A DNA stretch of 64,000 nucleotides, from NCBI RefSeq assembly GCF_013283875.1, contig NZ_CP054139.1, positions 3,162,001-3,226,000 on the forward strand, read 5' to 3'. Numbering within the stretch: the stretch's first letter is position 1; each line of letters opens with the position of its first letter. The notes under the pieces are model-generated. The model searched no databases and had not been told where the DNA came from. It saw only the letters and a list, made by a program, of their open reading frames with translations. Both the position numbers and the translations under genes were made by a program. This document shows, piece by piece, positions 28,427 through 37,600 of the stretch. Source of the DNA: Mucilaginibacter mali (GTDB lineage Bacteria; Bacteroidota; Bacteroidia; Sphingobacteriales; Sphingobacteriaceae).

Positions 28427-29473
28427 TCAGTTTGCAAATGCATCCAGTGCAATGGTCGGCTTACCATTATTATCGAAGGCGCCAAGTCCGTAACCCATCC
28501 AATTGTAAGCCTCCGGTTCCCAATAAAATACGCCCAACCCATTACTGTTACTAATGGACTTTATTTTGCCGATCAGGTCGCTTAAAAAAGCTTTGGCTGT
28601 AGTGGCATCGTTGGCTGCAAAACCTGTTTCGCAAATCATAACAGGCTTGCCATAGCGCGCTATCATATCGTTCATATTGGCCAGGCATTGCGTATTATAG
28701 TTTTGCCAGTTACTTGCTGTAGGATACAGAGACATGCCGATAATATCCCATTTAGCACCGTTATTCTTCAGGCCATCAAACAGCCAGCGGAACAGGCTAT
28801 TATCGTACCCGTTTGATATATGCACAATAACCTGCGTGGTGTTGCTCACATCTTTTACGCCCTGATACCCGGCGTTGATCAGCTTGGCAAAATTAGCCAT
28901 ATTGATTGAAGCGCGCCCATCATCCCACAGCATCCCATCGTTGGTTTCGTTCCCCACCTGCACCCAATCGGGTGTAATACCGTTAGTCTTTAGGGTATTC
29001 ATTACGCTTTGGGTATAATCGTGCACGGTGGTTTGCAGTGTGGCAAAGTTTTGGCTTGACCAGGCCGCTGGTTTGGTTTGCTTTCCCGGGTCGGCCCAGC
29101 TATCGCTGTAATGCAGGTCAATCATAATTTTCATCCCCAACGCCGTTGCTCTTTTAGCTTTGGTAACCACATCGGCCATATTGCACCAGCCATCAGCAGG
29201 GTTAACCCATACCCGCAGCCGGATGGCGTTCATACCTTTATCCTTTAATAATTGCATACAATCCTGCTGCATGCCGCCGGCGTTATAAAACTTATAGCCC
29301 GATGCTTCCATTTGGCTTAGCCAGCTTACATCGGCCCCTTTGGCAAAAAAGGCAGTAGTGGGATTAGTTATAGGCGGTGTGTTGCCATTATCCGTATTCT
29401 GTTGGCCCGAACCACCCTTTTTACAGGCAATGCAGCACAGCAATATCCAAACAAAAATGGCCCGCTTTTTCAT
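28427..29473 (-). CDS. GH53 endo-beta-1,4-galactanase, surface lipoprotein
   Basis: 348 residues. The signal ends in lipobox CIAC with the acylated Cys at 17, then KKGGSGQ, a Gly/Lys-rich flexible tether of the kind found on exported surface lipoproteins. The GH53 domain starts at about 43 (FFAKGADVSWLSQMEASG), with RLRVWVNP, DLHYSDSWADPGKQ, acid/base E176 in VQVGNETNDG and nucleophile E282 in MICETGF. Placed on the outer surface it would make the first cuts in galactan before SusCD import, with the sister enzyme (25 bp downstream) finishing in the periplasm (inference from localisation signals). Confidence 0.94.
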   Translation of the reverse strand: MKKRAIFVWILLCCIACKKGGSGQQNTDNGNTPPITNPTTAFFAKGADVSWLSQMEASGYKFYNAGGMQQDCMQLLKDKGMNAIRLRVWVNPADGWCNMADVVTKAKRATALGMKIMIDLHYSDSWADPGKQTKPAAWSSQNFATLQTTVHDYTQSVMNTLKTNGITPDWVQVGNETNDGMLWDDGRASINMANFAKLINAGYQGVKDVSNTTQVIVHISNGYDNSLFRWLFDGLKNNGAKWDIIGMSLYPTASNWQNYNTQCLANMNDMIARYGKPVMICETGFAANDATTAKAFLSDLIGKIKSISNSNGLGVFYWEPEAYNWMGYGLGAFDNNGKPTIALDAFAN

Positions 29474-29530
29474 TGTTTAAATGTAAGCAACATTCTATCC
29501 TTGTCAACCTTTTACAAAATTGAATTAGTT

Positions 29531-29562
29531 TTTGCGGGTGATGAATTTAATCTATACATTTG
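29531..29562 (+). promoter_or_regulatory. Promoter of tRNA-Ser
   Basis: TTTG at 29531-29534, a 20-bp spacer, then TACATTTG at 29555-29562. This is an exact fit to the Bacteroidota TTTG/TAnnTTTG consensus, about 43 bp before the mature tRNA end. Confidence 0.7.
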
Positions 29563-29605
29563 CAGCCCGCCAAAAACGGGTACTGATGAAGATCAGTGTT
29601 TATAC

Positions 29606-29692
29606 GGAGAGGTGTCAGAGTGATCGATTGTGCCTGATTCGAAATCAGGTGTACTTTAACCGGTACCGGGGGTTTGAATCCCTCCCTCTCCG
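29606..29692 (+). tRNA. tRNA-Ser(CGA)
   Basis: An 87-nt type II tRNA. The acceptor stem GGAGAGG pairs with CCTCTCC and the discriminator is G. The anticodon stem CCTGA/TCAGG encloses loop TTCGAAA with anticodon CGA, which reads UCG. The long variable arm (GTAC...GTACC region) is typical of serine tRNAs, and the T arm is GGGGG TTTGAAT CCCTC. The 3' CCA is not encoded. Confidence 0.93.
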
Positions 29693-29696
29693 CTGA

Positions 29697-29732
29697 AAAG
29701 GAAATGATCAGATTTGATCGTTTCCTTTTTTT
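29697..29732 (+). terminator. Rho-independent terminator of tRNA-Ser
   Basis: AAAGGAAATGATC pairs with TGATCGTTTCCTTT around a short loop and ends in a run of seven T, directly after the tRNA. Confidence 0.8.
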
Positions 29733-30027
29733 ATGGCTATATAACTTATCCGGGATCCTCTTATTTAAATGTCCAGCCCGCAGGGCAGCGGCTGTCATCA
29801 TTGCCATTGCCCACACTATCCATAGTGTTCAAAAGCTGTCCGAATATCTCTGACCCCACACGACTATGCAGATCATCATACCAGCCCGGAATGAGATAAG
29901 ATCGTTGACCACAATTCATCTTTATTCGCTGTTGATTCAAATCAGTATTCCAAATAACGACATATTGATCTGAACCTCGTTTTTTCTGATTATAATTAGG
30001 TCACCATTTTAAAACCAAATTATACCT

Positions 30028-30963
30028 ATGGATCATTTATCCCGCCGCCGGTTCATCAGTAACGGCGCAGTAGCAGCAGGTGCATTATTGCTATCGAACA
30101 AATTATTTGCAGCACGCAGCGTCGACAGGCCCGATAAGCCAAATTCGGTTGTTGGAGGCGTGCTGATAGGTGTGACCACCTATTCTTTCATCCGCATGAA
30201 GATCACTGCCGAAGATATGTTACAATACTGCCTGGATTGTAATTTAAGCGGCGTTGAGTTAAGGGGCGATGCCGCAGAATTTTCGGCAGGTGCACCAAAG
30301 CGGGCGGCCGGACAATCGGCAGACGACTATAATAAGGCATTGGCCGAATGGCGCGCCAGTGTGTCGATGGACAAGTTTAAAGCGATACGCAAGCTATATA
30401 ATGATGCGGGTGTAACTATATATGCCTACAAACCGCTGGCCTTTGGTGTTAATAATACCGACGAGGAAATTAACTACGCGTTTAACGCGGCAAAAGCCCT
30501 TGGTGCAACGCATTGTAACTGCGAAATGCCTGCTACCGATGCACAAACCAAACGCATTGGCGATATAGCAACTCAACACAAAATGCGTGTAGGTTATCAC
30601 GCCCACACCCAGGCTACACCTACGTTATGGGATACGGCCATGGCACAATCGGCGTATAACTGTATCAATCTGGATATTGGCCACTATGTTGCCGGTAACA
30701 ATCCCAGCCCGGTAGATTTTATCTTAAAACATCATGACCGTATAACCAGCATGCATATTAAAGACCGTAAAGTTAATAACGGGCCAAATATGGAGTGGGG
30801 ACAAGGTGATACGCCAATAAAGGAAGTACTGCTGCTGCTAAAAAATAAACATTACAAATTCCCGGCTACTATTGAACTGGAATATAAGATCCCTGCCGGG
30901 TCAGACGATGTTAAGGAAGTAGCTAAATGCCGCCAATATGCCGCAGCGATATTAAGTGCTTAA
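30028..30963 (+). CDS. Tat-exported sugar phosphate isomerase/epimerase family protein
   Basis: 311 residues. A twin-arginine signal (SRRRFISNGAVAAGALLLS, cut near FAARS) implies export of a folded, probably metal-bound protein. The rest is a TIM barrel of the AP-endonuclease-2/IolE type: GVELRGDAAEF (about 76-86), NCEMPATD, HAHTQ, LDIGHY, HIKDR and ELEY, supplying the Glu, His, Asp and His metal ligands usual for the family. Substrate is unknown. The gene is 39 bp upstream of a Tat-exported Gfo/Idh/MocA oxidoreductase, and such pairs occur in Bacteroidota for oxidation and rearrangement of glycosides. The 29733-30027 stretch before it shows no gene and no clear promoter. Confidence 0.88.
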   Translation: MDHLSRRRFISNGAVAAGALLLSNKLFAARSVDRPDKPNSVVGGVLIGVTTYSFIRMKITAEDMLQYCLDCNLSGVELRGDAAEFSAGAPKRAAGQSADDYNKALAEWRASVSMDKFKAIRKLYNDAGVTIYAYKPLAFGVNNTDEEINYAFNAAKALGATHCNCEMPATDAQTKRIGDIATQHKMRVGYHAHTQATPTLWDTAMAQSAYNCINLDIGHYVAGNNPSPVDFILKHHDRITSMHIKDRKVNNGPNMEWGQGDTPIKEVLLLLKNKHYKFPATIELEYKIPAGSDDVKEVAKCRQYAAAILSA

Positions 30964-31002
30964 CGTAAAATACTATTGTAGATAATTTTTTATCAAAGCT
31001 TT

Positions 31003-32430
31003 ATGAAATTCAACAATTCCTCCCGCCGCGCATTTATCAGGCAAGGCGCATTGCTATCGGCTGCTACGGTAATAGCGCCAAAGTTACTTTTTGCAAGAGA
31101 TAACGTAAAATTGGCAAAGCCGGGCGAACGGGTAAATATTGCCTGCATTGGTATCGGCAATCGCGGTGCCGAAGACATAGAAGCCCTGTATGCTACAGGC
31201 TTAGTTAATATCGTTGCGCTTTGCGATGTGGATATGGGTGCACCCCATACCTTAAAAATAATGGCCAAATTCCCTGAAGCTAAACGTTTCCAGGATTTCA
31301 GGCAGTTATTCGATAAAATGCATAATGAGTTTGAGGCGGTGTGTATCGGTGTGCCGGATTTTGCGCATTTCCCCATTACGATGATGGCCCTGGCAATGGG
31401 TAAACATGTGTATGTAGAAAAACCGATGGCACGCACCTTCAATGAAGTGGAATTGATGATGAAGGCCGCTAAAAAATATCCGAAATTAGCTACCCAAATG
31501 GGCAACCAGGGGCATTCTGAAGCGAATTATTTTCAGTTTAAGGCCTGGGTTGATGCAGGTATCATTAAAGATGTTACCGCCATAACCGCCCACATGAACT
31601 CGGCACGCCGCTGGCATGGCTGGGATCCTAAAATGTGCACCTTCCCGCCGCCAGAACCGATACCTTCAACACTTGACTGGGATGTATGGCAAATGACCAC
31701 CCAGGGCCATAGCTATAATGTAAATTTTGTGAACGGACAATGGCGTTGCTGGTTCGACTTTGGTATGGGGGCCCTGGGCGACTGGGGTGCGCATATACTG
31801 GATACCGCCCATCAGTTCCTGAACCTGGGTTTGCCTTACGAAGTGACACCGTTAAAATTATCGGGCCATAACGACCTTTTTTATCCCATGGACACCACAC
31901 TTTCGTTCAAATTCCCTGAAAGAGGCCACATGCCACCGGTAGAAGTAACATGGTATGATGGGGTAAATAATCGTCCGCCGCTTCCACCGGGATATGGCGT
32001 ATCCACCCTCGATCCAAATATTCCGCCACCCAGCACCGGGGCTATCAAAAAGGAATCGTTAAATCCGGGTAAGATCATTTACAGTAAAACATTAACCTTT
32101 AAGGGAGGTACACATGGCAGTACGCTATCTATTATTCCTAAAGAGAAGGGATTAGAAATGGCTTCAAAACTACCTGTAGTACCGGTAAGCCCATCTAATC
32201 ACCATAAAAACTTTTTGTTAGCCTGCAAAGGCGAGGAGCAAACACGCTCTCCGTTCGCTATTGCCGGGCCATTAAGCCAGGTTTTTTGCCTGGGCGTACT
32301 GGCGCAATGGCTGGGTACCAAAATAGAGTTCGACCGGGATAAAAAGATCATTACCAATGATAAACGGGCGAACGAGTTATTAATAGGGCCGCCGCCCCGC
32401 AAAGGCTGGGAACAATATTACAAGGTATAG
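31003..32430 (+). CDS. Tat-exported Gfo/Idh/MocA-family oxidoreductase
   Basis: 475 residues. A twin-arginine signal (SSRRAFIRQGALLSAATVIAPKLLFA) is followed by a Rossmann domain with ACIGIGNRGAEDIEAL (about 49-64) and the hallmark YVEKPMARTFNE near 140. The C-terminal domain (WHGWDPKMCTFPPPEP, LGDWGAHILDTAHQFL) fits the bacterial secreted subgroup with GDWGxHxxD, which supplies substrate-binding residues. It would use a tightly bound NAD(P) in the periplasm to oxidise a sugar or glycoside; substrate unknown. It is the second gene of a pair with the isomerase-like protein, followed by a strong terminator. Confidence 0.9.
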   Translation: MKFNNSSRRAFIRQGALLSAATVIAPKLLFARDNVKLAKPGERVNIACIGIGNRGAEDIEALYATGLVNIVALCDVDMGAPHTLKIMAKFPEAKRFQDFRQLFDKMHNEFEAVCIGVPDFAHFPITMMALAMGKHVYVEKPMARTFNEVELMMKAAKKYPKLATQMGNQGHSEANYFQFKAWVDAGIIKDVTAITAHMNSARRWHGWDPKMCTFPPPEPIPSTLDWDVWQMTTQGHSYNVNFVNGQWRCWFDFGMGALGDWGAHILDTAHQFLNLGLPYEVTPLKLSGHNDLFYPMDTTLSFKFPERGHMPPVEVTWYDGVNNRPPLPPGYGVSTLDPNIPPPSTGAIKKESLNPGKIIYSKTLTFKGGTHGSTLSIIPKEKGLEMASKLPVVPVSPSNHHKNFLLACKGEEQTRSPFAIAGPLSQVFCLGVLAQWLGTKIEFDRDKKIITNDKRANELLIGPPPRKGWEQYYKV

Positions 32431-32502
32431 TTCTCTCCGCATTAACAAAACTGCCTGCCTGCCGGGAGATGATGTAATTATCTATAGGGCCAGCGCTGTA
32501 AC

Positions 32503-32536
32503 AAAAAGGGTCATGATTTGCATCATGACCCTTTTT
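32503..32536. terminator. Strong bidirectional terminator
   Basis: A perfect 10-bp stem GGGTCATGAT/ATCATGACCC around TTGC, with five A before and five T after. It ends the isomerase-oxidoreductase pair and faces the hydrolase remnant on the other strand. Confidence 0.85.
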
Positions 32537-32568
32537 ACTAATGTAAGCACTTTCGCTTTATCACGCAT

Positions 32569-32825
32569 TTACTTCAAAAAGAAAGACAACAAATCCTTTT
32601 GTACCTGCGGGGTGTTCTCCTGCACTACCCAGTGCCCTGAATCTTTAATAACCGACTCCTGCACATTGTTGGCTACCAGTTTGGTATGCGCGGCCAGGAA
32701 GGAACCGGCAAAATGATCGGAACCCATAGCCAATACCGGCATTGGCAGTTCTTTTTGGCAAATTCAACATTATCCTTTGCATCCCGGTTAAACTCTCCAA
32801 ACCAGTGGAACGCGCCGGTACGATA
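32569..32825 (-). pseudogene. Remnant of an alpha/beta-hydrolase gene (C-terminal part, frameshifted)
   Basis: From the stop at 32569-32571 the minus strand reads a hydrolase C-terminus (PMPVLAMGSDHFAG, then DSGHWVVQENTPQV, the catalytic-His segment). About 60 codons in, near 32752-32762, homology shifts frame to YRTGAFHWFGEFNRDAKDN and stops at about 32825. The N-terminal two thirds and the nucleophile motif are missing. It is a dead gene, abutting a second remnant on the opposite strand. Confidence 0.7.
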
Positions 32826-32968
32826 AAAGCATCAGTCCCGAACTGGAGCGCACCATGTATAAACGCGCCGGCGCTGTGATAACCGAATTGAAAGGCAGCT
32901 ACACTTTGTATATGTCGCAACCAAACGCGGTAGCGGTGGTTATTGAGGCAGCTGCAAATCACAAATAA
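32822..32968 (+). pseudogene. Remnant of a second alpha/beta-hydrolase gene (C-terminal 48 codons)
   Basis: The plus strand reads DKSISPELERTMYKRAGAV, then ELKGSYTLYMSQPNAVAVV and a stop at 32966-32968. This resembles the C-terminal end of secreted alpha/beta-hydrolases (typically KGSHVVYxSQPxAV; the catalytic His position is Tyr here). There is no upstream start or body; homology begins where the minus-strand remnant ends, so the two were joined by a deletion or inversion. Confidence 0.6.
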
Positions 32969-33063
32969 AGGGTCGTCACAAAAACACCATCAATCTAATA
33001 GGAGTGATTGAAATTGATCAGGCATTCCCTGTGGAAATATTTTAAAACATCCCAGTACTTATA

Positions 33064-33101
33064 AAAAGAGGAAGAATCAGCGTTGACCCTTCCTCTTTTT
33101 T
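33064..33101. terminator. Terminator-like hairpin before kinase-Thg1 pair
   Basis: AAGAGGAAG (33066-33074) pairs with CTTCCTCTT (33089-33097), with A before and T after. It isolates the downstream pair from upstream transcription. The promoter of the pair must lie within 33102-33126 or upstream through the hairpin; none is clear. Confidence 0.6.
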
Positions 33102-33126
33102 ACTTACAAAGTATTATCTTAGAAAG

Positions 33127-33573
33127 ATGGAAGCGGTAATATTTTGTGGCATTCAAGCTACAGGAAAAACTACTTTTTTTAAAGAGAAGTTTTTTAAAAC
33201 ACACATGCGTATTTCATTAGATCAATTGAACACAAGGAATAAAGAGTTCAAATTTGTTGAAACCTGCATTATGACCAATCACCCTTTCGTAATAGACAAT
33301 ACTAACCCCTCCCGGGCAGAAAGGGCAAAATATATAGCTATTGCAAAAACCAACAGGTTTAAGGTAACGGGATACTATTTTAGCTCTAAACTGGCCGATG
33401 CATTAGAGCGAAACAACCAGCGAACAGGCAAAGAAAAAATCCCTGAAATTGGTATAAAAGGCACTTTTAAAAAGCTACGCTTGCCATCTATTGATGAGGG
33501 TTTTGATGAACTGTATTACGTAACCGTTGAAAATAATATATTCACTGTAAAAGAATGGTCTGATGAAATTTGA
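33127..33573 (+). CDS. Small P-loop polynucleotide-kinase-like protein
   Basis: 148 residues, cytoplasmic. Walker A GIQATGKTT (8-16, K14, T15) comes at the extreme N-terminus as in T4 Pnk-type kinases. D32 in RISLDQLN fits the general-base Asp that deprotonates a 5'-OH. VIDNTNPSRAERAKYI (55-70) is the conserved DNT-P-RxER block that binds the acceptor, and an Arg-containing lid lies at about 94-99 (ERNNQR). No phosphatase or ligase domain is present. Its stop overlaps the Thg1-like gene by 11 nt, so they are translated together. The predicted activity is 5'-phosphorylation of RNA (or DNA) ends (inference). Codon use here is visibly more AT-rich than in the glycan genes, hinting at separate origin. 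Confidence 0.85.
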   Translation: MEAVIFCGIQATGKTTFFKEKFFKTHMRISLDQLNTRNKEFKFVETCIMTNHPFVIDNTNPSRAERAKYIAIAKTNRFKVTGYYFSSKLADALERNNQRTGKEKIPEIGIKGTFKKLRLPSIDEGFDELYYVTVENNIFTVKEWSDEI

Positions 33574-34339
33574 TGATCTGGATGTTAAAATGAGGGTCTA
33601 TGAAACCTCGCAAGACCGTTGTGTTTTACCTGAAGTGTACATGACTGCCCGGATTGATGGGCGGGGCTTTACCCGGTTAACCAAAGAAGTGCATCAATTT
33701 AAAGCACCTTTTGACGAAAAATTTCGGGACCTGATGATTGAAACTGTAAAGCATTTAATGAGTTGCGGGTTTAATGTGATATATGGTTACACACAAAGCG
33801 ATGAAATATCACTACTATTCCATCCCAGCGAAAATCTTTTTGGACGAAAGACCCGAAAATACATTTCTGTTTTAGCAGGCGAGGCCAGTGCTAAGTTTTC
33901 GGCCGGATTGGGGGATGTAGGGGCTTTCGACTGTCGTATTTCCGAGCTTCCAAACAAACGTTTAGTAGAAGATTATTTCAGATGGCGTAACGAGGATGCA
34001 CACCGGAATGCCTTGAATGCACACTGTTACTGGCGTTTGAGGCAGGATAACTACACCGTTAACCAGGCTACTTCTAAAATTGAAGGGATGAGTATTGCAG
34101 CTAAGAATGAACTACTATTTCAATATGGCATCAATTTCAACGATATACCTACCTGGCAAAAGAGAGGGATAGGCATTTACTGGACAAGTGTAAAAAAGGA
34201 GGGTTTTAACCCTAAAACCAATGAGCATGTGCTGGTTGATAAAAGGGCTCTATATACTGATCTCGAGTTACCTATGCGCGAAGAATATAATAAGTTCATA
34301 TGTGATCTGTTAGACAGGTACGAGACTGTTACTTTATAA
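33563..34339 (+). CDS. Thg1-like 3'-5' RNA polymerase (tRNA-His guanylyltransferase superfamily)
   Basis: 258 residues, close to the usual length. Family motifs: RIDGRGFTRLTK (30-41; D32 and G33 bind metal and nucleotide), FKAPFDEKF, YGYTQSDEISLLF (74-86; second metal Asp D80 with E81), GEASAKFSAGL, AFDCRISELP and the WRNEDAHRNALNAHCYW block that mirrors WRQxDxxxNxLxN of eukaryotic Thg1. In eukaryotes Thg1 adds G-1 to tRNA-His; bacteria encode that G, so bacterial Thg1-like proteins are instead credited with templated 5'-end repair of truncated tRNAs. The overlap with a polynucleotide kinase supports repair (inference). ATG at 33563 gives the 11-nt overlap; no other start is better. Confidence 0.93.
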   Translation: MKFDDLDVKMRVYETSQDRCVLPEVYMTARIDGRGFTRLTKEVHQFKAPFDEKFRDLMIETVKHLMSCGFNVIYGYTQSDEISLLFHPSENLFGRKTRKYISVLAGEASAKFSAGLGDVGAFDCRISELPNKRLVEDYFRWRNEDAHRNALNAHCYWRLRQDNYTVNQATSKIEGMSIAAKNELLFQYGINFNDIPTWQKRGIGIYWTSVKKEGFNPKTNEHVLVDKRALYTDLELPMREEYNKFICDLLDRYETVTL

Positions 34340-34600
34340 GGTTAATAAATCCAACCGTCAATAATCCCCTTTCGTCGCTTTACCAGTCTGTTTACCAAAG
34401 CTAAACTTAGATTTGCGAGAATTAACTTAACATGTTTCGATATTAACTTTAATTTAATTGACAATCGTATACTTATATAAAAAACAGTCTAAAAGCATGT
34501 TAACCCTGTTAAACCCCGGTTACTGGCACAAGAGATAAACACATCATTTCTCCCTTTTTACTACATCAAACAAATAATATCATCTGCTGCGTATAAAAGA

Positions 34601-34608
34601 TATATTTG
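34601..34608 (+). promoter_or_regulatory. Candidate -7 element before HTCS
   Basis: TATATTTG fits TAnnTTTG, 15 bp before the HTCS start codon. No -33 box is evident at the expected distance. The rest of 34340-34600 is AT-rich with no gene. Confidence 0.35.
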
Positions 34609-34623
34609 TAAGATCAGTCAATA

Positions 34624-37600
34624 ATGAAAAAAGGGGGACTTACTACATTTATACTACTGCTATGGCAAATCACATTTGCCCAAAGCGGTATATCTGCCGT
34701 ACATTACGATACCGAAGACGGCCTGCCCCAAAAAACCGTAATGAATATTGTGCAGGATCGCCAGGGGTTCATGTGGTTCTCTACCTGGGATGGCATCTGC
34801 AAGTTTGACGGGGTTAATTTTTACACCTATAAAGTACGTAAAGAAGACAGCCCTAATATGCGCAGCGACCGTTTCGACGGCATGTGGCTTGATAAATTTG
34901 GGTATATCTGGGTAAACACCTACGAGGGCGAAATATATCGCTTTGATCCGCGTACCGAGCGTTTCCGGGGTCTCCGCTCAAGTAAAGAACTGGGGAAGCT
35001 TGATTTCATCACCCATGGCATCACCCGCAACCCATCCGGTAAAAGGTGGGTGCTTAATCCCAAACTCGGTTGTATCTGCTTCAGGGATACCGCGTTCCTG
35101 CCCGTACTCTTTAACAAAAGCAATCATCTTATCGGCAATAACCACGTCAACAAGGTTTTTGAGGATACCAGGGGCAATTCATGGCTGCTTACCGATGCCG
35201 GTATACACGTTTTTTCGCCCGGTCTTAAAAGCATCAACCAATATTATACCGGCAAAACAGGCACCGCACATGGTTTTTACAGCGCTATACAAATAGGCAA
35301 CGATATACTATTAGGGTCGGATTCGGGTATGATGTATCGATACGCCATGGCCAGCGGACGCATGAGCACCCTCCCTACCTGCGGCGCCGCATCTATAAAA
35401 TATATACAACCCATCAGCGCCGCTCAAACGTTCATCGCCGCTGCCGACGATCATTTTTTCATTTTCGATCATCAAACACAAAAGCTGCAAAGCTATAGCA
35501 TCAGCGGCTTCCGGCCCGGGGCAAACGTACATATCAATTATTGCTACGCCGACCGCGCCGCCAATATTTGGATAAAAACCGACGAGGCCGGTATTTCGCG
35601 CTTTAGCATCCGCAGTAGGCAGTTTAAATATTACAATCCAAAGGTGCCGGCCGGGCCTAAGGACCCTACTACCCCCCGCTTTTATATTTGGGAAGATAAA
35701 AACAATCGATTGTGGATTCAACCGGGCGAAGCAGGACTACAGCTTTATGATCCTGCGATCGATGAACTAAAGTCATTCCGAGCACCAGCTTTCAGCAACC
35801 ACGCGCAATCCGTTATTCTGCACTCGGGCTATTCCGACAGACAGGGTAATCTTTGGCTTAGCACCCGGTCAAACGGCATCAATAAGGTTTTATTTGGCGA
35901 CGCGGGCCTGAAAACCCAAATTGTAGATCCGGATACCAGCGCCCTGCTCAACAATGATATCCGCAGCATAATGCAGGACCATCGGGGGCGTTTGTGGGTG
36001 GGTACCAAAGGCGGAAAAGTATTTGTGTACGATAGCGGTATCCATCAACAGGGCTATTTATGTACCGATGGGCGCATCGGCCATGGCCTGCCGGTTGACG
36101 GACGGGCCTATACCATAACCGAGGATGCATCACATCGTATTTGGATAGGCTGCAAGGGCAATGGCGTTTACAAATTGGTACCCAATGCCGATTCGGCATC
36201 GTTCCGTATCAGCCACTATCAAAATAGCAAGGCCGACCCTTACAGTTTAAGCGATGACCGGGTGTACAGCATTTTTGTTGATCAGAATCAGCGCGTATGG
36301 GTGGGCACTTATGGCGGCGGTTTAAATTTACTGGATGACAAAGCAGACGGCCGCTTTTTTAACTACCGGAACGATTTTAAAGACTACCCCATCGCCAGCG
36401 CTTACCGCATACGCTCCATTGCCGGCGACAATTATGGCAACCTGTATATTGGCACTCCCATGGGTCTGTTTGCCACCAGGCCAAACTACAGCGATCTGGC
36501 ACATTTAAAGCTGGAACACTTTGAGCGCTCACCAACCGCCGGCAGCATTGGGGGTAATGATATTTACGATATCGCCACCACAAAAAAAGGAGAAACCTAT
36601 ATCTCCTGCTTTGGCGGCGGGTTAACTAAGGTGGCCAGTCGCCGTTCAAACGGCTTGCCATCAAGCTTTATCACTTATACTACCCAAAACGGGTTGCCAT
36701 CTAACCTGGTACAACAGATTGAAGAAGACAATAAGGGCAAGTTGTGGTTATCGGCAGAGTCGTCCGTATCCCGGTTCGATCCAATTACAGGTACCTTTCA
36801 ATCGTATTCGGATGTTCCCCGGCTGCTGCGTGGCGAGGTAATATCCGAGGGGGGCGCCGCCCATACCAACGGCGGGCATATTTTATTTGGCTGTAGCGCA
36901 GGTATTGTTATTATTGACCCATCGAAACTATCGCCGCTGCCTTTTACGCCTTATGTGGCTTTTACCGCTTTCCGCATAGCTAATAGGGACGTGCCGGTGA
37001 GCGACTCGACCGTTCTGCCTAAAAATGTAGATTATCTGCAACACATCAGACTTAACTACCGGCAAAATTTCATCAGTATAGAATTTGCCGCGCTTGATTT
37101 TAAGAATACGCAACAGCTTAACTACGCCTACCGCCTTGATGGCATTGATAACGGTTGGGTAAACACCAAACAAGGCGACGCCAGCTACAGCAACCTATCG
37201 CCGGGAACTTATGTGTTTCGCGTAAGATCGACCAATAGTTATGGCACCTGGGGCAATAACGAGCGCCGGCTTATGATAGAGATCGTCCCCGCCTTTTGGC
37301 AAACGGTGTGGGCCTGGATCTTATACCTCATTGCCGCTGCCTCGCTTACATTTTTTGGATTGCGATGGGTTTATCAGTACTTCAGGCTTAAGGACCGCCT
37401 GCAACTGGAACACGAACAGGCCGAGATGAAGGCCAATTTCTTCACCGAAATTTCGCACGAGATCCGCACTCCACTAACCATGATCGTATCGCCGGTTGAA
37501 CATATGCTTGAAAAGGGCAAGTTTGAGCCTGCTGTAACCGAACACCTGAAGCTTATTCATAAAAACGCGGCACGGATGCTTCGCCTGGTAAACCAGGTGC

